Source of the DNA: Triangularia verruculosa
Taxonomy: Eukaryota; Ascomycota; Sordariomycetes; Sordariales; Podosporaceae
Length of the DNA stretch: 19,718 nucleotides
Assembly: GCA_033296885.1 (NCBI GenBank)
Contig: MU864112.1
Span: forward strand, 1 to 19,718
Reading direction: 5' to 3'
A program made the translations under genes and the position numbers. The notes below the pieces were generated by a model. The model had not been told where the DNA came from and did not search any database. It worked only from the letters and a program-made list of their open reading frames with translations. Every line of letters begins with the position of its first letter. Position 1 is the stretch's first letter. Positions 1-9,496 of this stretch are shown piece after piece.

Positions 1-84
1 GACGACCTGTAGCACTGAACTTCAGGCTACTACTCACTGGAATAGTGCTGTAGTACAGGCTATCCCACTGCAACCTTACCAACC
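1..84 (+). other. Untranslated leader of the copia element
   Basis: This stretch lies between the missing 5' LTR and the gag start. The start codon at 85 sits in a strong context (ACCATGG). No tail of the 3' LTR matches these bases, so the 5' LTR must end upstream of the window. I could not assign a primer binding site. Confidence 0.6.
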
Positions 85-3000
85 ATGGTTGAACATGTTG
101 ACCAACCTATAGACCACTCGGCCGGCGCTGCTTCAGCGCCCCCAAGCCCAAGCCTACAGGGCTTACAGGCTCAAATCAATGCCCTCGAGAACCGGCTCCA
201 GCAGGTGATTACACTGCTCGAACGCAACCTAATGGCTGAACAACAACAGCAGCCGCAGCCACCTCCTCAACCCCCTGCGCCTACCCCCAAGCCCTCTACT
301 TCTACAGGGCTCTCAGGGCACTCGGCGATGGACTTTAGCGCTCTTACAACGAAGGAGCTAGCTAAACAGTCCCTACACCTCGCTGAAAAACAGCGCCTTT
401 CAGGGCCTGAGAACTACCAATAGTGGTACCAGGCTATCTCGATTTAGTTCAGGGCACTACAAATCCCTGACTTTCTAGAGGACCCAGACCGGATTAGTGG
501 CTTACTCACTGATCCACAGAAGGCTGCCTTGCTGTTAACCCTCCGAAATACACTGAGAGAGGGACCGCTTTCCACTATAGCCTTCGATACTAACCCCGCC
601 GTGGCCTATAAACGCCTGAGAGTACAGTACGCTCCCACCCAGCCAGTGCTCTGAGACTCCCTCTATAGGGAATACCACTACTTACGATTCGACGGATCTA
701 CTACTATAGTGGATTTTAACGCCAAATTCAACACCCTCGCAGCCCGGCTGAGCGCCCTAGGCGTTAAAATAGCTGAGATTGATTAAATCAACTACTATTT
801 TAATATACTGGAAGGTCACTTCTCCTAATGGGCAGAGCGCTGTAGAGGCCTACTACGGTAAGAGTAGTGGCTCTATAATACAGAAGGTAAGCTTACAAAG
901 CTAAGCCTACTGTACTTTCAGGAAGACCTATTAGCCGAGATTCGTAATACGGCTTTAACCACTTCACAGTAACTCTTAGCACTGCAGGCCGATTATAAGT
1001 GCAACCGCAGGCTTAACCACAAGCTTACTAATAACAACCGGCCCTCTCAGACTCCCACTAAGGAAGATCAGAGCCCTAAGTCCTTAAACTAACCCACTGG
1101 CCAGCCTACTAAGCAAAAGGGCAAGCGGCGAGGGCACCAAGGCCACAGGCCTAAAAAGGAATCCCTGGAAGAGGCTTTTAGTACTGAAGATGTAGAAAGG
1201 CCTACTGAAAATTCAGCTACCAACGAAGCCTTTACTATAGGCTATAACTTCGAGTCCGGTACCATATTTAACAGTAATACCGTTGAAGAATACAGCGATC
1301 TAGAGCTTCAACCCCCTACTGAGAGCTTTGATTTCACCCACTACAGCCACAAATCCTCTAACTAGTGGCTCTTCGATACAGGGTCTACAGTGCACATCTG
1401 CAATAACAAAGCCCTCTTCACAGACCTACAGCTCTCTTCTTCACTAGGAACCGTAGGTATAGGCGGTGGCCCCGTCAAGCTATAGGGTATAGGCATTGTG
1501 AGAGTTGAATTCCTTACTGGGTTCAAGGACGATGGTACAGTAGTCTACAGCTCTGTTACCTTTCAAAAGACCCTTTATATTCTAGGCTTCACATTAAATA
1601 TAGTGAGTGGCTATAGGCTCTATGCCTTAGGGGGCATAATGATGAAAGAAAAGCTGTATACGGCCTCTCGGAAGCTATTAGCACCGCTAAACTTCCAGAA
1701 AAACGGCTTCTTCTTCACTACTAAAGGCGTAAATAGCGCCAAAACTGCCTCCCGTTAACCACTAGCCTATGGGTCTACGTGGCACTGTTACACTACTGAA
1801 GACAGTGATACTGAGGCCTAGGGAGCCTCTGAGCCTCTGAATAGTGGGCCTACCCCTGAACCTCTGAATACCCCTGTGAACTCGGAATTTCCAGAGGGGG
1901 TATTAGAGCCTCCAGTGGCTCCCGCACTCACCACTGCGCAGAAGAGACCCTCAGAAGCGCTGATCCAGGCCGCCCAGCTCTGGCATGTTAGACTAGGGCA
2001 TATCAGCCTAGACCTTCTGAAAAAGACTGCCTTGATTTCCAAAGGTATGCCCAACTTCCAGAAGATACGCCCTGAAGACTTGGCCTGCAGAAGTTGTGAT
2101 GTAGCAAATATGTTGCGGAAGCCTTCTAAACGGCCTGTAACCAATCCACCATTAGCCTTAGGTCAGCTAGAGGGGGATATATTTGTTATTCGCCCTACGC
2201 CACTAAATAATAAGCCTTACGGTCTTATTTTAGTGGATCGGAAGATTCGCTTTAGGATGATAAGGCTGCTGAAATCTAAAGATGAAGCCGCTATAGAAGC
2301 TCGGTCCGTTATAGAAGCCTTATATAATACCTATAAGCGGTACCCAGCCCAGTTCCACTACGACGGAGGGAAGGAAATAAGAGCCCTACTGCCTTACCTC
2401 ATTGAAAAAGGTATTACCTTTAGTGAATTAAGTCCCTACGCCCACTACTAAAACGGCCTAGTAGAACGGTTAATACGGGTGGTCTTAGACTGCCTTAGAG
2501 CTACCTTCATAGCCTTTGGGCTTCCTCCAACTCTCTAGTGCTATACTATAGGCCCTATAGTGGAATTGATCAACCGTACTGCGAATTCCACTCGGGAGCT
2601 CACCCCCTACCAGCTCTTCCTCGACGAATTGGTGCCCTCTCAAGCACCACACATCCCTGACCTTCAATATTATAGGGCTATTGGCACTGAAGTCACAGTG
2701 CTTATACCCCCTGAGAAGCGTCCTACAGGGCAGAAACTGCTATCTAGAGGCACCAAAGGACGACTATTAGCAGTCCTAGGCCACCAAACCTACTTAGTGT
2801 GGCTCGGCCAACGGCAGGTAGTTTAAACTCCCTTCGTCAAATTCTACGAGGACTTTAGGCCTCACTTATAAGGCCCTCAGAGCCCTACGAGCACCCTGCA
2901 GCTCCTTGAAGCTGAGGAGGCTGAAGAGCCCATAATACCTTCTACAGAGGAAGAATTATCCCCTGTACCTACAGTACCTTCTAGGCCTACCAGCATTGAA

Positions 3001-4758
3001 ATCTACCTACCACAGGCTTCCAAAGAGCAAAAGGAAGAATACCAAGTAGTAGATGACGACAGTGCTATGGATACCACTGAATTGGTGACCTACTTAGTTA
3101 CCAATGCTACTGCTGCAGTGGCTTACAGTACTATAAGTAGTGCTTTAGAGCCTAATACCTTCAAGCAGGCTCTAAAGTACCCACTGAAGGAGCATTGGTT
3201 AAAGGCCACCTTCAGTGAGCTACAGCAGCTACTAGCTACTAAAACCTTCTACTTTATTAAGCGCTTTAGGGCACTTAAACGCCCTATTACTAGCCGCTGG
3301 GTCTATAAAGAAAAGAAGGACTCTTAGGGTCGTATTACTAAGTTTAAGGCCCGGCTAGTGGTGAGAGGCTTCCAATAGGTCCCTGGAACCGATTTCTTAG
3401 AGACCTATGCTACTACTGCAGTACCACCTACCTGGAGGGTAATACTGGCTATTGCAGCCGTAGAGGACCTTGAAATCGAATAAATCGATTTTATAGGAGC
3501 CTTTTTAAACTCAGGCGTGGATTTTGATATATATATTGAAATCCCTGAAGGCCTCTACGAATTCAGTCTCAGCAGTGAAGCCGTTATAATACTGCTAAAA
3601 TAACACAGTTGGGATCCCTCTGAAGATCAAGTCATACTGTTGAAGAAGTCCCTATACGGCTTAAAGCAAGCTCTCTATCTCTGGTAATAGCAGGTAGCTG
3701 GTCTAGCTAAAAGCTTAGACTTCCGACCTCTGACCTCTGATTCGGCCATCTACTATAACGCTAAAGACGGTATCTTCATCGTTAGCTACGTAGATGACTG
3801 TCTTCTAGTTGGGCCCTTTATTCAGAAGATCTAAGCCTTGAAGCAAGGCTTAGCCAAAGCCTACGATATTAAAGATCTAAGCCTGGCCAAATTCTTCCTA
3901 GGTGTTTAAATTGAATGGGATAGGCCTAACCGCCGGCTGTGGCTTTACCAAGGAGCCTATATTATAGAGGCTATTTAACACTTCGGCCTTAGCACTTACG
4001 GGCCTACAATACCGCTCTCTCTAGGGCTCACTAGTCCTGAAACACCATCACAACCACTAAGCAAGGCAGACCAGAAGTTATATTAACGCCTTATAGGTAC
4101 TGCCACATACGCTATGACTCAAACCAGGGTTGATATAGCGCATTCTATCCAATGGCTCTCACGGCACTTATAACAACCTACAGTAGCCCACCTGAAGGTA
4201 GCCAAGAAGCTCCTAAGCTACTTATACGGCACTGCCCAATACGCCATTACCTACGGTGCCTCAAGGAATACACAGCCTATAGGGTATACTGATAGTGATT
4301 TTGCAGGCTGCAAAACTACTGCTCGCTCAACCTACGGCTACGTATTCCTTATCAGTGGAGGTCCAGTAAGCTGGAAATCCAAGCGAGCCTCAACAGTGGC
4401 CTACAGCACCCTCGAGGCTGAATATACGGCCCTTATGAAAGGAAATCGAGAGGCACTGTGGCTACGAGGCCTATTCAGTGAGATACGGCGCCCACTCCAG
4501 GGACCTACTCCCCTAAAATCAGACAACCAAGGCGCTATTGAGACTGCCTACAACTCTAAGCACTATAGCCGAACCAAACACACCCTCCTGAAATTCCAGG
4601 GCGTAAGAGAAAGTGTTTCAGTAGGCAACATTACTATATCCTTTGTACCTATAGAGGATATGGCTGCTGACGGGTTAACAAAGGCCCTAATAGCCCCTAA
4701 GTTCCAGCGCTTCTTACGGCTACTGAACTATTCCAAGCCCTACAGTACGATGCTGTAG
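85..4758 (+). pseudogene. Copia gag-pol polyprotein, RIP-type nonsense mutations
   Basis: One frame of about 1558 codons runs from ATG 85 to TAG 4756. Seen in order: a proline/glutamine-rich gag start; the protease motif WLFDTGSTVHIC (about 1366); an integrase zinc finger (H-x-H...C-x-x-C, 1984-2094); an integrase core with NGLVER near 2455; RT fingers RWVYKEKK (3295) and the catalytic YVDD (3787-3798); RNase H with YTDSDFAG (4279), STLEAEY (4402) and SDNQGAIE. I count 28 internal stops, for example 421, 445, 652, 784, 826, 1363, 2449, 3376, 3481, 3685, 3907 and 4171. All but one are TAA or TAG, and most fall where copia proteins have Gln or Trp. No frameshift is needed anywhere. This pattern fits CpA-to-TpA mutation on both strands. 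The protein cannot be made without massive readthrough. Confidence 0.93.
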
Positions 4759-4785
4759 AGGGGGGTTAGTGGCACTTATATAAGC

Positions 4786-4796
4786 CATAGAGGGGG
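4786..4796 (+). other. Polypurine tract of the copia element
   Basis: A purine-rich run (ATAGAGGGGG) lies directly before the LTR start TGTT at 4797, the usual place for the plus-strand primer. A second G-run follows the gag-pol stop at 4758-4765. Confidence 0.65.
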
Positions 4797-5198
4797 TGTT
4801 AACGTGTGGCATATAATAGGTGCCGGGTAAGACCCAGGTGTTGAGGTGCCGGGTCTAGTGTAACCCAAGACCTACCAAAGGGCTCGGCTCCTAAGGATTT
4901 GTCAGCTATCAAAGGGAATCGCAGCCCGTAGAACTAAGCTATACCCTCTATAGCTTAGTAGTCCCACAGGGCACCCTGCTACCCTATAGGGGCCCAGTGC
5001 CCTGTAGAACCTGCTGGAAGACCAGTATACTTGTATAAGTAGACCTCTCCTCTCCTCTTAATCCTGTATATAGTAAGTAAGCAAGCATAAGTAAGAGAAT
5101 ACAAGTTAATAATATATATGTATTAAAAGCCTCTGTATTAGACTAAGTATAAGCACTCAAAGCCTCTGTACTGTGACGTCTTGCCCACTGTAATAACA
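4797..5198 (+). mobile_element. 3' LTR of the copia element
   Basis: The LTR starts TGTTA just after the polypurine tract, and the start is confirmed by the second copy at 19624, which begins at the same base. The best 3' end is TAACA at 5194-5198, which gives a 5 bp TG...CA inverted terminus and 402 bp. That end is inferred because no second complete copy is visible. A TATA-like TGTATAAG lies near 5033. Confidence 0.7.
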
Positions 5199-5529
5199 GT
5201 GGTCTTGCTTCCTTCAGCACTGCTGTCGTACCCCCTTTCTTCCGCTTCCGCTACGCACTGCTACAGCGCATAGTTCACTGTAGCTCCCCTGTAGGCACTG
5301 TATTACAGGCCTATAGGGCAACGCAGCAAACAAGCTTTTATAATACTTTACGAGAAATTAAATATAGCCCGGTTAACTTCTATCTTAATTTTCTCTAGGT
5401 TTTACCCTAATTAATACTCTCTTAGATTATAAATAATTCTCTATATTCCTAAAGTAATTTACTTACTTTACGAAGGATAACTGATTGCTTTATATTAATT
5501 ATTCTACTTTATATTAAAAAAACTAACTT
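5199..5529. other. Copia flank passing into AT-rich DNA
   Basis: From 5199 to about 5330 the base composition resembles the LTR (many CTRTAG words), so the true LTR might reach further than 5198. Beyond about 5335 the sequence becomes strongly AT-rich with abundant TTAATA/TATA words. I see no gene in this part. Confidence 0.4.
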
Positions 5530-5949
5530 AGTGTTTTTAATAATATCTTCGACGGTATTAGGTTAAGTATATAGAAGTATGTAAATTAAGCGCTAATCTT
5601 TAACTTAAAGGAGTTAATTTATTATAAAGATTTATCCGAAAAACCGTAAGGAGTAAAGTATTAACCCCTAATAAAATTACGAAGTAAAAATAAGCTATTA
5701 CGCGACTTAATAAATATAGTTACCTTATTAAGTATATTATAAGTCTATAGATTATCTAAACGGTTACTGGAGGCTAAAGACGATATTATTAACGATACTA
5801 TAGCTTATAATACTATCAGGGTAATTTATTTAATAAAAGCTCTCTATATAATAAAGACAAAGACTAACGGCTCATGGTTTATAATAAAATGGACAATCTT
5901 ATACTTCGATCAGTGTTTGCATTGCCCGAGATAAGATTTAGACCGGTAA
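5530..5949 (+). pseudogene. Unidentified RIP-mutated reading frame
   Basis: One frame (codons in register with 5608) reads as plausible protein with stops only at TAA/TAG. Segments such as LLRDLINIVTLLSIL, YRLSKRLLEAKDDIINDT and AYNTIRVIYLIKAL have the amphipathic look of real helices. The other frames are denser in stops. I do not recognise the family. It lies about 250 bp upstream of the RidA-like relic on the same strand, so both may come from one duplicated host segment. It could also be a transposon piece. The ends are approximate. Confidence 0.4.
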
Positions 5950-6193
5950 TATACAACAGTAGTAATGTCGGTAAATCGCGGGTCGGAAGACGGAAGGCGG
6001 GCCAGGTAAATTAACGGGATCCGGCGCTTAGCGCCTATCGATCGGGACTTTAATAAGGGACCGGACGAGTTCTTAGCCTCGGTATAATAACGTCTATTAA
6101 TAATCGTTAATAAGATCTTTACTATAGCAATTTCATAATAAGAAACCTATATCTAAAATAATATTATTAAACGGAACGGACTACTTATTCCCA
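5950..6193. other. Spacer between two coding relics
   Basis: Locally GC-richer around 5960-6080 (GGGTCGGAAG, CCGGCGCTTAGCGCC) and AT-rich after that. CGCTTAGCG is a small palindrome. No convincing coding frame was found, although an ATG at 5965 opens a short frame that meets a TAA soon after. Confidence 0.3.
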
Positions 6194-6613
6194 ATGATTA
6201 AAGTATAAGGGCTTACTAATTATCCCTACGCCTGTACTATCCCTAATACCGCGCGAATGATATTCGTATCGGGTACTTCGAATCGACGCGGAGACGGTAT
6301 TTACGAAGGTTGTGAGATATAGGTTAATGGAATATAGGTGTTAGACTACGGGATATAGATAATAGTTGTTCTAAGGAATATCGAAACTATTATTCGCGGT
6401 ATAATTAACGGGAAATGTAGGCTTGAAAGCGTTATCGACGTAACGGTCTTCTTAACGGATATTTGAAGCGATTATACCGCTATAAACGCCGAGTAGAATA
6501 AATTTTGGCCAGACCGCACCAAGGCGCCAGCTCGAACCTATATTCAGGTGGCTGCGCTGCCAAATAAGAGGCTAAACGTTAAGATCAAATGCCAAGCTAT
6601 TGTCTCGGAGTAA
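6194..6613 (+). pseudogene. RidA/YjgF-family (2-aminomuconate deaminase-like) relic
   Basis: The frame from ATG 6194 to TAA 6611 spans 139 codons, the usual size of RidA/YjgF/UK114 proteins. Family landmarks in order: GLTNYPYA (6209), an IFVSGTSNRR strand, NIETII helix, VIDVTVFLTDI (near 6431), FWPDRTKAPART and IQVAALPN. The Arg in PART matches the conserved substrate-binding Arg of RidA enamine/imine deaminases. The GTSNRR variant is closest in feel to fungal 2-aminomuconate deaminase-type members, but I assign this only by memory. At least five in-frame TAA/TAG/TGA codons occur, and the C-terminal acidic position reads Lys (VKIKCQ), as G-to-A mutation would give. It is a dead copy inside AT-rich DNA, probably a RIP-mutated duplicate of a host gene. 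Confidence 0.75.
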
Positions 6614-6734
6614 AGGGGAGGTTGGGGTATGGTTCCGCGAAGATATGGAAAAACTTCTGCTAAGATATGGCGCCGGCAGGCCAGTCGGTTAGGCCCTGCT
6701 AGGTAGGTCGGAAGCAACTATCTGAAGACTCCAG
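6614..6734. other. Spacer before LTR
   Basis: Not AT-rich and no gene seen. AAGATATGG occurs twice (near 6640 and 6662), an imperfect direct repeat. Confidence 0.3.
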
Positions 6735-7098
6735 TGTCACGACCCAGAAGTAATTATGGTCCTGTCGTGTGGAACAGGCCCATCAGGATGAAGAAAGGAT
6801 TGTGGAATCTTGGCAACGATCCAGCACAAGATTGTAGAATCTTGGCAACGATCCGGCACAGGATCGTAGGATCTTGGCAACGATCCAGGAGAACTGTAGT
6901 CTATATATACGGAGGAACTGGATAGCTTATAGACAGTTCTGTAGTATGCAATTCACATCGTGAGTTCCCAGGACCAAGCACTTACGAGACACAATTGGTG
7001 ATCTTTATTGTGTACCTTTTGGCTACACCGAACCGTTATTCAGAAGCAGCCTTCAACCCAGTATCCCTTTCAGAGGTTCTGATCAGGGGTTCGTCACA
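6735..7098 (+). mobile_element. Family A LTR, copy 1
   Basis: It begins TGTCACGACC and ends GGTTCGTCACA, with near-inverted termini. The last 200 bp (TATA box TCTATATATA near 6900, then GGAGGAACTGG, CAATTCACATCGTGAGTTC, GGCTACACCGAAC and TATCCCTTTCAGAGGTTCTG) match the copy at 15486-15847 closely. The upstream third is different and holds three 32 bp tandem units. No clean 5 bp target duplication fits TG...CA ends. CAGTG occurs at both sides but overlaps the termini. No internal region of its own element is recognisable next to it. Confidence 0.85.
6797..6890 (+). repeat. Three tandem 32 bp units in the LTR U3
   Basis: Units start at 6797, 6829 and 6861 and share GAATCTTGGCAACGATCC-type cores. 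In the third unit GGATCGT and ACGATCC form 7 bp inverted arms. In the first two, one arm is altered by C-to-T type changes. They lie directly upstream of the TATA box. Confidence 0.9.
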
Positions 7099-7186
7099 GT
7101 GCCCCTTTGGTTCAGAGACATTAAGTCGTGATGGTGACTTTGGCCGACGGCAACCTTCATGATATCTCATTCTGGCATAAGATATC

Positions 7187-7306
7187 ACATACGACCATAG
7201 ACAGCTGAAAATACGGAATCCCGTCCGCTCTTCCCTAGTCAAACAGCTGATCGCCAGACTAGTACTCAGGTGGGTGACCACTGGGGAATCCCTGGTGTTG
7301 TATGTT
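7187..7306 (+). rRNA. 5S ribosomal RNA gene
   Basis: The 120 bases begin ACATACGACCATAG and end GTTGTATGTT, the standard fungal 5S ends, which pair to form helix I. Inside are AATCCCGTCCGCTC, the A-box region TAGTCAAACAGCTG, the C-box-like AGGTGGGTGACCACT and GGAATCCCTGGTGTTG. CAGCTG at two places can pair as part of helix II/III. No obvious damage is visible, so it may be functional. Dispersed single 5S genes are normal in filamentous ascomycetes. A family A LTR ends 88 bp upstream. Transcription by RNA polymerase III would use the internal promoter. Confidence 0.95.
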
Positions 7307-7351
7307 TTGGTGGATTTTTGGCTCCACACCTTGCCTCTTTTTATCCCTTTT
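7304..7351 (+). terminator. RNA polymerase III T-run terminators
   Basis: A TTTT lies at the 5S 3' end (7304-7307), TTTTT at 7315-7319, and two further T5 runs near 7337-7351. These are the usual signals ending 5S transcription. Confidence 0.7.
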
Positions 7352-7798
7352 TACACCTATTTTCGAGTCTTCTCTGAGTAACAAAGACATCCAACGAACA
7401 GACAACACAACGGTGTATATAGCTGTTAACCTCTTTCTATCTGTTTTTCTATAGGTGATTGTAGTGTTATCATGCGTTTAATAGATATTTTTCCATGTTT
7501 AATCGTAATTAACAAGCCAAAACCTGACAGAGCTGACCGCTATTAATATATCTCTGTGACGGAAAGCCTTGTGACTCTCAACGTCACGGGAACTATCGCG
7601 GCAAGGAAAATTCCTGACCGACATTTCAGATAACAAAGGATTGAAGCTGGCTAGTGATAACTGAAGCACCGTTCGTTAGCATATTGTTGGTTGCTAATTA
7701 CATTGCGTAGTTATATAGTTGTATTTTGTAGATCTTGTACAAGTGCACGGTGGAGCATAGTGAGCCGTCATAGTCAGGACCACCAGGCTTTTGGCGGG
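7352..7798. other. Intergenic, nothing recognised
   Basis: No coding frame or RNA gene supported. The inverted pair TGTGACG and CGTCACG near 7555-7588 resembles the termini of family A LTRs but is only about 35 bp apart. Confidence 0.4.
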
Positions 7799-7997
7799 TG
7801 TTGAACTACAGCACTTATTTGTGAATTTTACAGTATTTTTCTCCTTGTGGCTCACAGCACTCAAAGGCTTCAAGCCACAATGCCCATAACGCCCACAGCG
7901 GTCACAGGGAGCTACAAAGCTCTCAACCACAACGGTCGAGCTCAGAAGCCATGGCGTTCTCGACCACTGTAATCGATCGCATGCGAGGCACTCAACA
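7799..7997 (+). repeat. Family B LTR-like repeat, copy 1
   Basis: It starts TGTTGAACTACAGCAC and ends GGCACTCAACA, giving 6 bp inverted termini TGTTGA/TCAACA as in LTRs. The first 35 bp and the last 35 bp match the copy at 11754-12076, and a third copy lies in reverse at 14003-14242. The interior is rich in GCCACAG and CTCAAC words. AGGCT follows the right end and also occurs 10 bp outside the left end, so the left boundary may be a few bases further out. Confidence 0.7.
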
Positions 7998-8249
7998 AGG
8001 CTTATCAACGATACTGTCAGAAGTTCGACGCACTCTGTGAAGGTGAAAATGATGGGGGTTGCCGCTGTGTGATTGTATTGCTTGTCCTCCTTGTCCTTCA
8101 AAGCCAGAGAACCTCCATTATATCTATACGTGGTGACAACGTTGGTGGCAAATGGTACCATGTCCAGCTGAACTGGTTACATCAGTTCAGCTCCCCTGAG
8201 CTCCATTCAGCTTGGTTGACCAGAACACCTTTCTGTCTGACAGAAGCGT
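7998..8249. other. Intergenic, nothing recognised
   Basis: No gene supported. GTGACAACGTTGGTGGC near 8131 resembles the sequence just outside the family C LTR at 13332 (GTGACAACTGTGGTGGGC), hinting at a further LTR edge. Confidence 0.3.
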
Positions 8250-8412
8250 GGGCTTGCAGCTCCATGTTCTTGCAATAAGTTCCAGGTCGGAGCTTTGCTT
8301 TGCCTCACCATATGCTTGCTATTCTCTCCTTCCATTGGTCGCAGCCCTGCTCCCGCACTCAACCCTAACCCAGCATCCTGTGTATCCTGTCCTTCACTGC
8401 CAAGCCGTGACA
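8250..8412 (-). repeat. Family C LTR fragment, copy 1
   Basis: The right end (CAACCCTAACCC, GCATCC, TCCTTCACTGCCAAGCCGTGACA) matches the right end of the complete copy at 12706-13337. On the minus strand this is the LTR start, TGTCACGGC. The far end is not present, so the copy is truncated. It abuts the 3' side of the broken IFI6/27-like gene. Confidence 0.65.
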
Positions 8413-8592
8413 TGATCCTAGTCGCGGCTCTTGTTTCCGATCTTGTTCTGCTGTCAAATCTTGTCCGTCAGTCGTTGTGAACTCAACATCTTGCTTTCCA
8501 TCACGTCGAGTATTAGAATCATTTTCTTCTCCAGATACCCTTCCCCAGAAATATCTCACTACGGCAGCTCCCCCAGTAGCAACTCCTGCAGC

Positions 8593-8953
8593 CTATGTAC
8601 CTCCCGCAACGGCCGCAGCTCCTGCTCCTCCCGCGGCAGCGCTCTAAAAAATTGCGAAGACACTTCCAGCGGCGACGTTTCCGATCCCGGCTTGGATAGC
8701 AGCAGCGATGGAGCCTAGATATGATAACCGGTATCAGCTATGATCGAAGATTGTGTGGTCAGCTATCGAAGCAGAAGGTTTGCATACCAGCTGCGACCCC
8801 CTCCGCGGTGAACCCGACAGCTGCGAGAGCTGGGCCGGCAAGCGCAAGAGGGGCAGCGACAGCTACCACACCGACGGCGACGACTCCTGCGACGGCGGTA
8901 GCGCCTGGGCTTTTGGCCAAAACTGCGGTCGCGTTCCTGGCGAGAGAAGCCAT
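8593..8953 (-). pseudogene. IFI6/IFI27-like (ISG12-type) membrane protein, copy 1, nonsense-mutated
   Basis: On the minus strand ATG 8953 (context AACGATGG) opens exon 1 to 8788. A 73 bp intron (8715-8787, GTATGC...CTAG) follows and exon 2 starts at 8714. The product begins MASLARNATAV, has a hydrophobic Ala/Val/Gly segment, then VGFTAEGVAAGSIAAAIQ and IGNVAAGSVFAIF. This is the glycine- and alanine-rich IFI6/IFI27 pattern of small hydrophobic proteins; in fungi the role is unknown. The next codon is TAG (8644-8646), where paralogues have Gln in LQSA. The frame then continues SAAAGGAGAA to another TAG at 8593-8595. This fits CAG-to-TAG mutation, so I call a pseudogene. A truncated 79-residue protein is the alternative. 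Confidence 0.75.
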
Positions 8954-9496
8954 CGTTTGTGATTCTGTATGGCGCTCTAAACCTTTGATGTCTTCGGTTT
9001 GGCGAGATAGGTAGGTTGCTCCTGAGTTACGGAGACGACGTGTTTGTCGACGGTTGAATTGCTTGAGAGGCGAAGAATAAACAGGAGCGAGACGTAAGAA
9101 GTGTCCCGAATCAAAGTAACCATAATAATGGGGCGGTTTGTTTGCGCGTTGGCCGCAATCGTCTCTGGGGGAGAGAATGTGGGGGGAATGAGTGGTGTTT
9201 TGGGGAAGGGGAACAAGTAACTGGCAAGGCATCCCAGGCCTACCATGTAGGCCGCTTGCCACCTACCCACGTGTCAAGAAACGTTTTGGTGGTTTTCCTC
9301 TGATTTGATTCGAGATTAGATACACCTCGGGTATCACGGCTTTCAAAGTCGGGCTGTAGGCCTCATTGCATGTGGCAGCGCTTCAGCAGCTCCCACTCTC
9401 TTAACTAGCTATCAACAATCACGACGGCACCAGATTCATCACTCCGGCCTGTATGCAAAACGAAGCTTTTTGCCAAATGATCAGACCCTCTCCACG
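8954..9496. other. Intergenic between two minus-strand genes
   Basis: This holds the upstream region of copy 1 and the 3' side of the intact copy 2. No further gene is supported. The long open frame that runs upstream of ATG 8953 has no family similarity and is probably chance. Confidence 0.4.

Larger units (their letters stand above)
1..5198 (+). mobile_element. Ty1/copia LTR retrotransposon, 5' LTR outside window
   Basis: The order gag, protease, integrase, reverse transcriptase, RNase H in one frame identifies the Ty1/copia superfamily. The window opens in the leader, so the 5' LTR is not seen. The internal region ends at a purine-rich tract and a 3' LTR starting TGTTAACGTG. A second copy of that LTR start lies at 19624. 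The element is decayed by point mutation, not by insertion or deletion. It is probably not autonomous, because gag and pol are cut by many stops. Confidence 0.93.

Noticed and set aside
1818..2144. 108-residue minus-strand open frame
   Set aside because: Antisense shadow of the copia integrase region.
85..4758. Recoded TAA/TAG as glutamine (alternative genetic code) in the copia element
   Set aside because: CAA and CAG are still used at many sites, several stops fit Trp rather than Gln, one is TGA, and host-type relics show the same decay. CpA-to-TpA mutation explains all of it.
7036..7329. 97-residue minus-strand open frame
   Set aside because: It runs antisense across the 5S rRNA gene and an LTR end and has no family features.
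7694..8161. 155-residue minus-strand open frame
   Set aside because: It lies over the family B repeat, starts and ends outside it without any domain, and its composition follows the repeat.
8954..9262. N-terminal extension of IFI6/27-like copy 1
   Set aside because: The open frame upstream of ATG 8953 shows no resemblance to the family or to the N-terminus of copy 2, and the ATG at 8953 has a better context.
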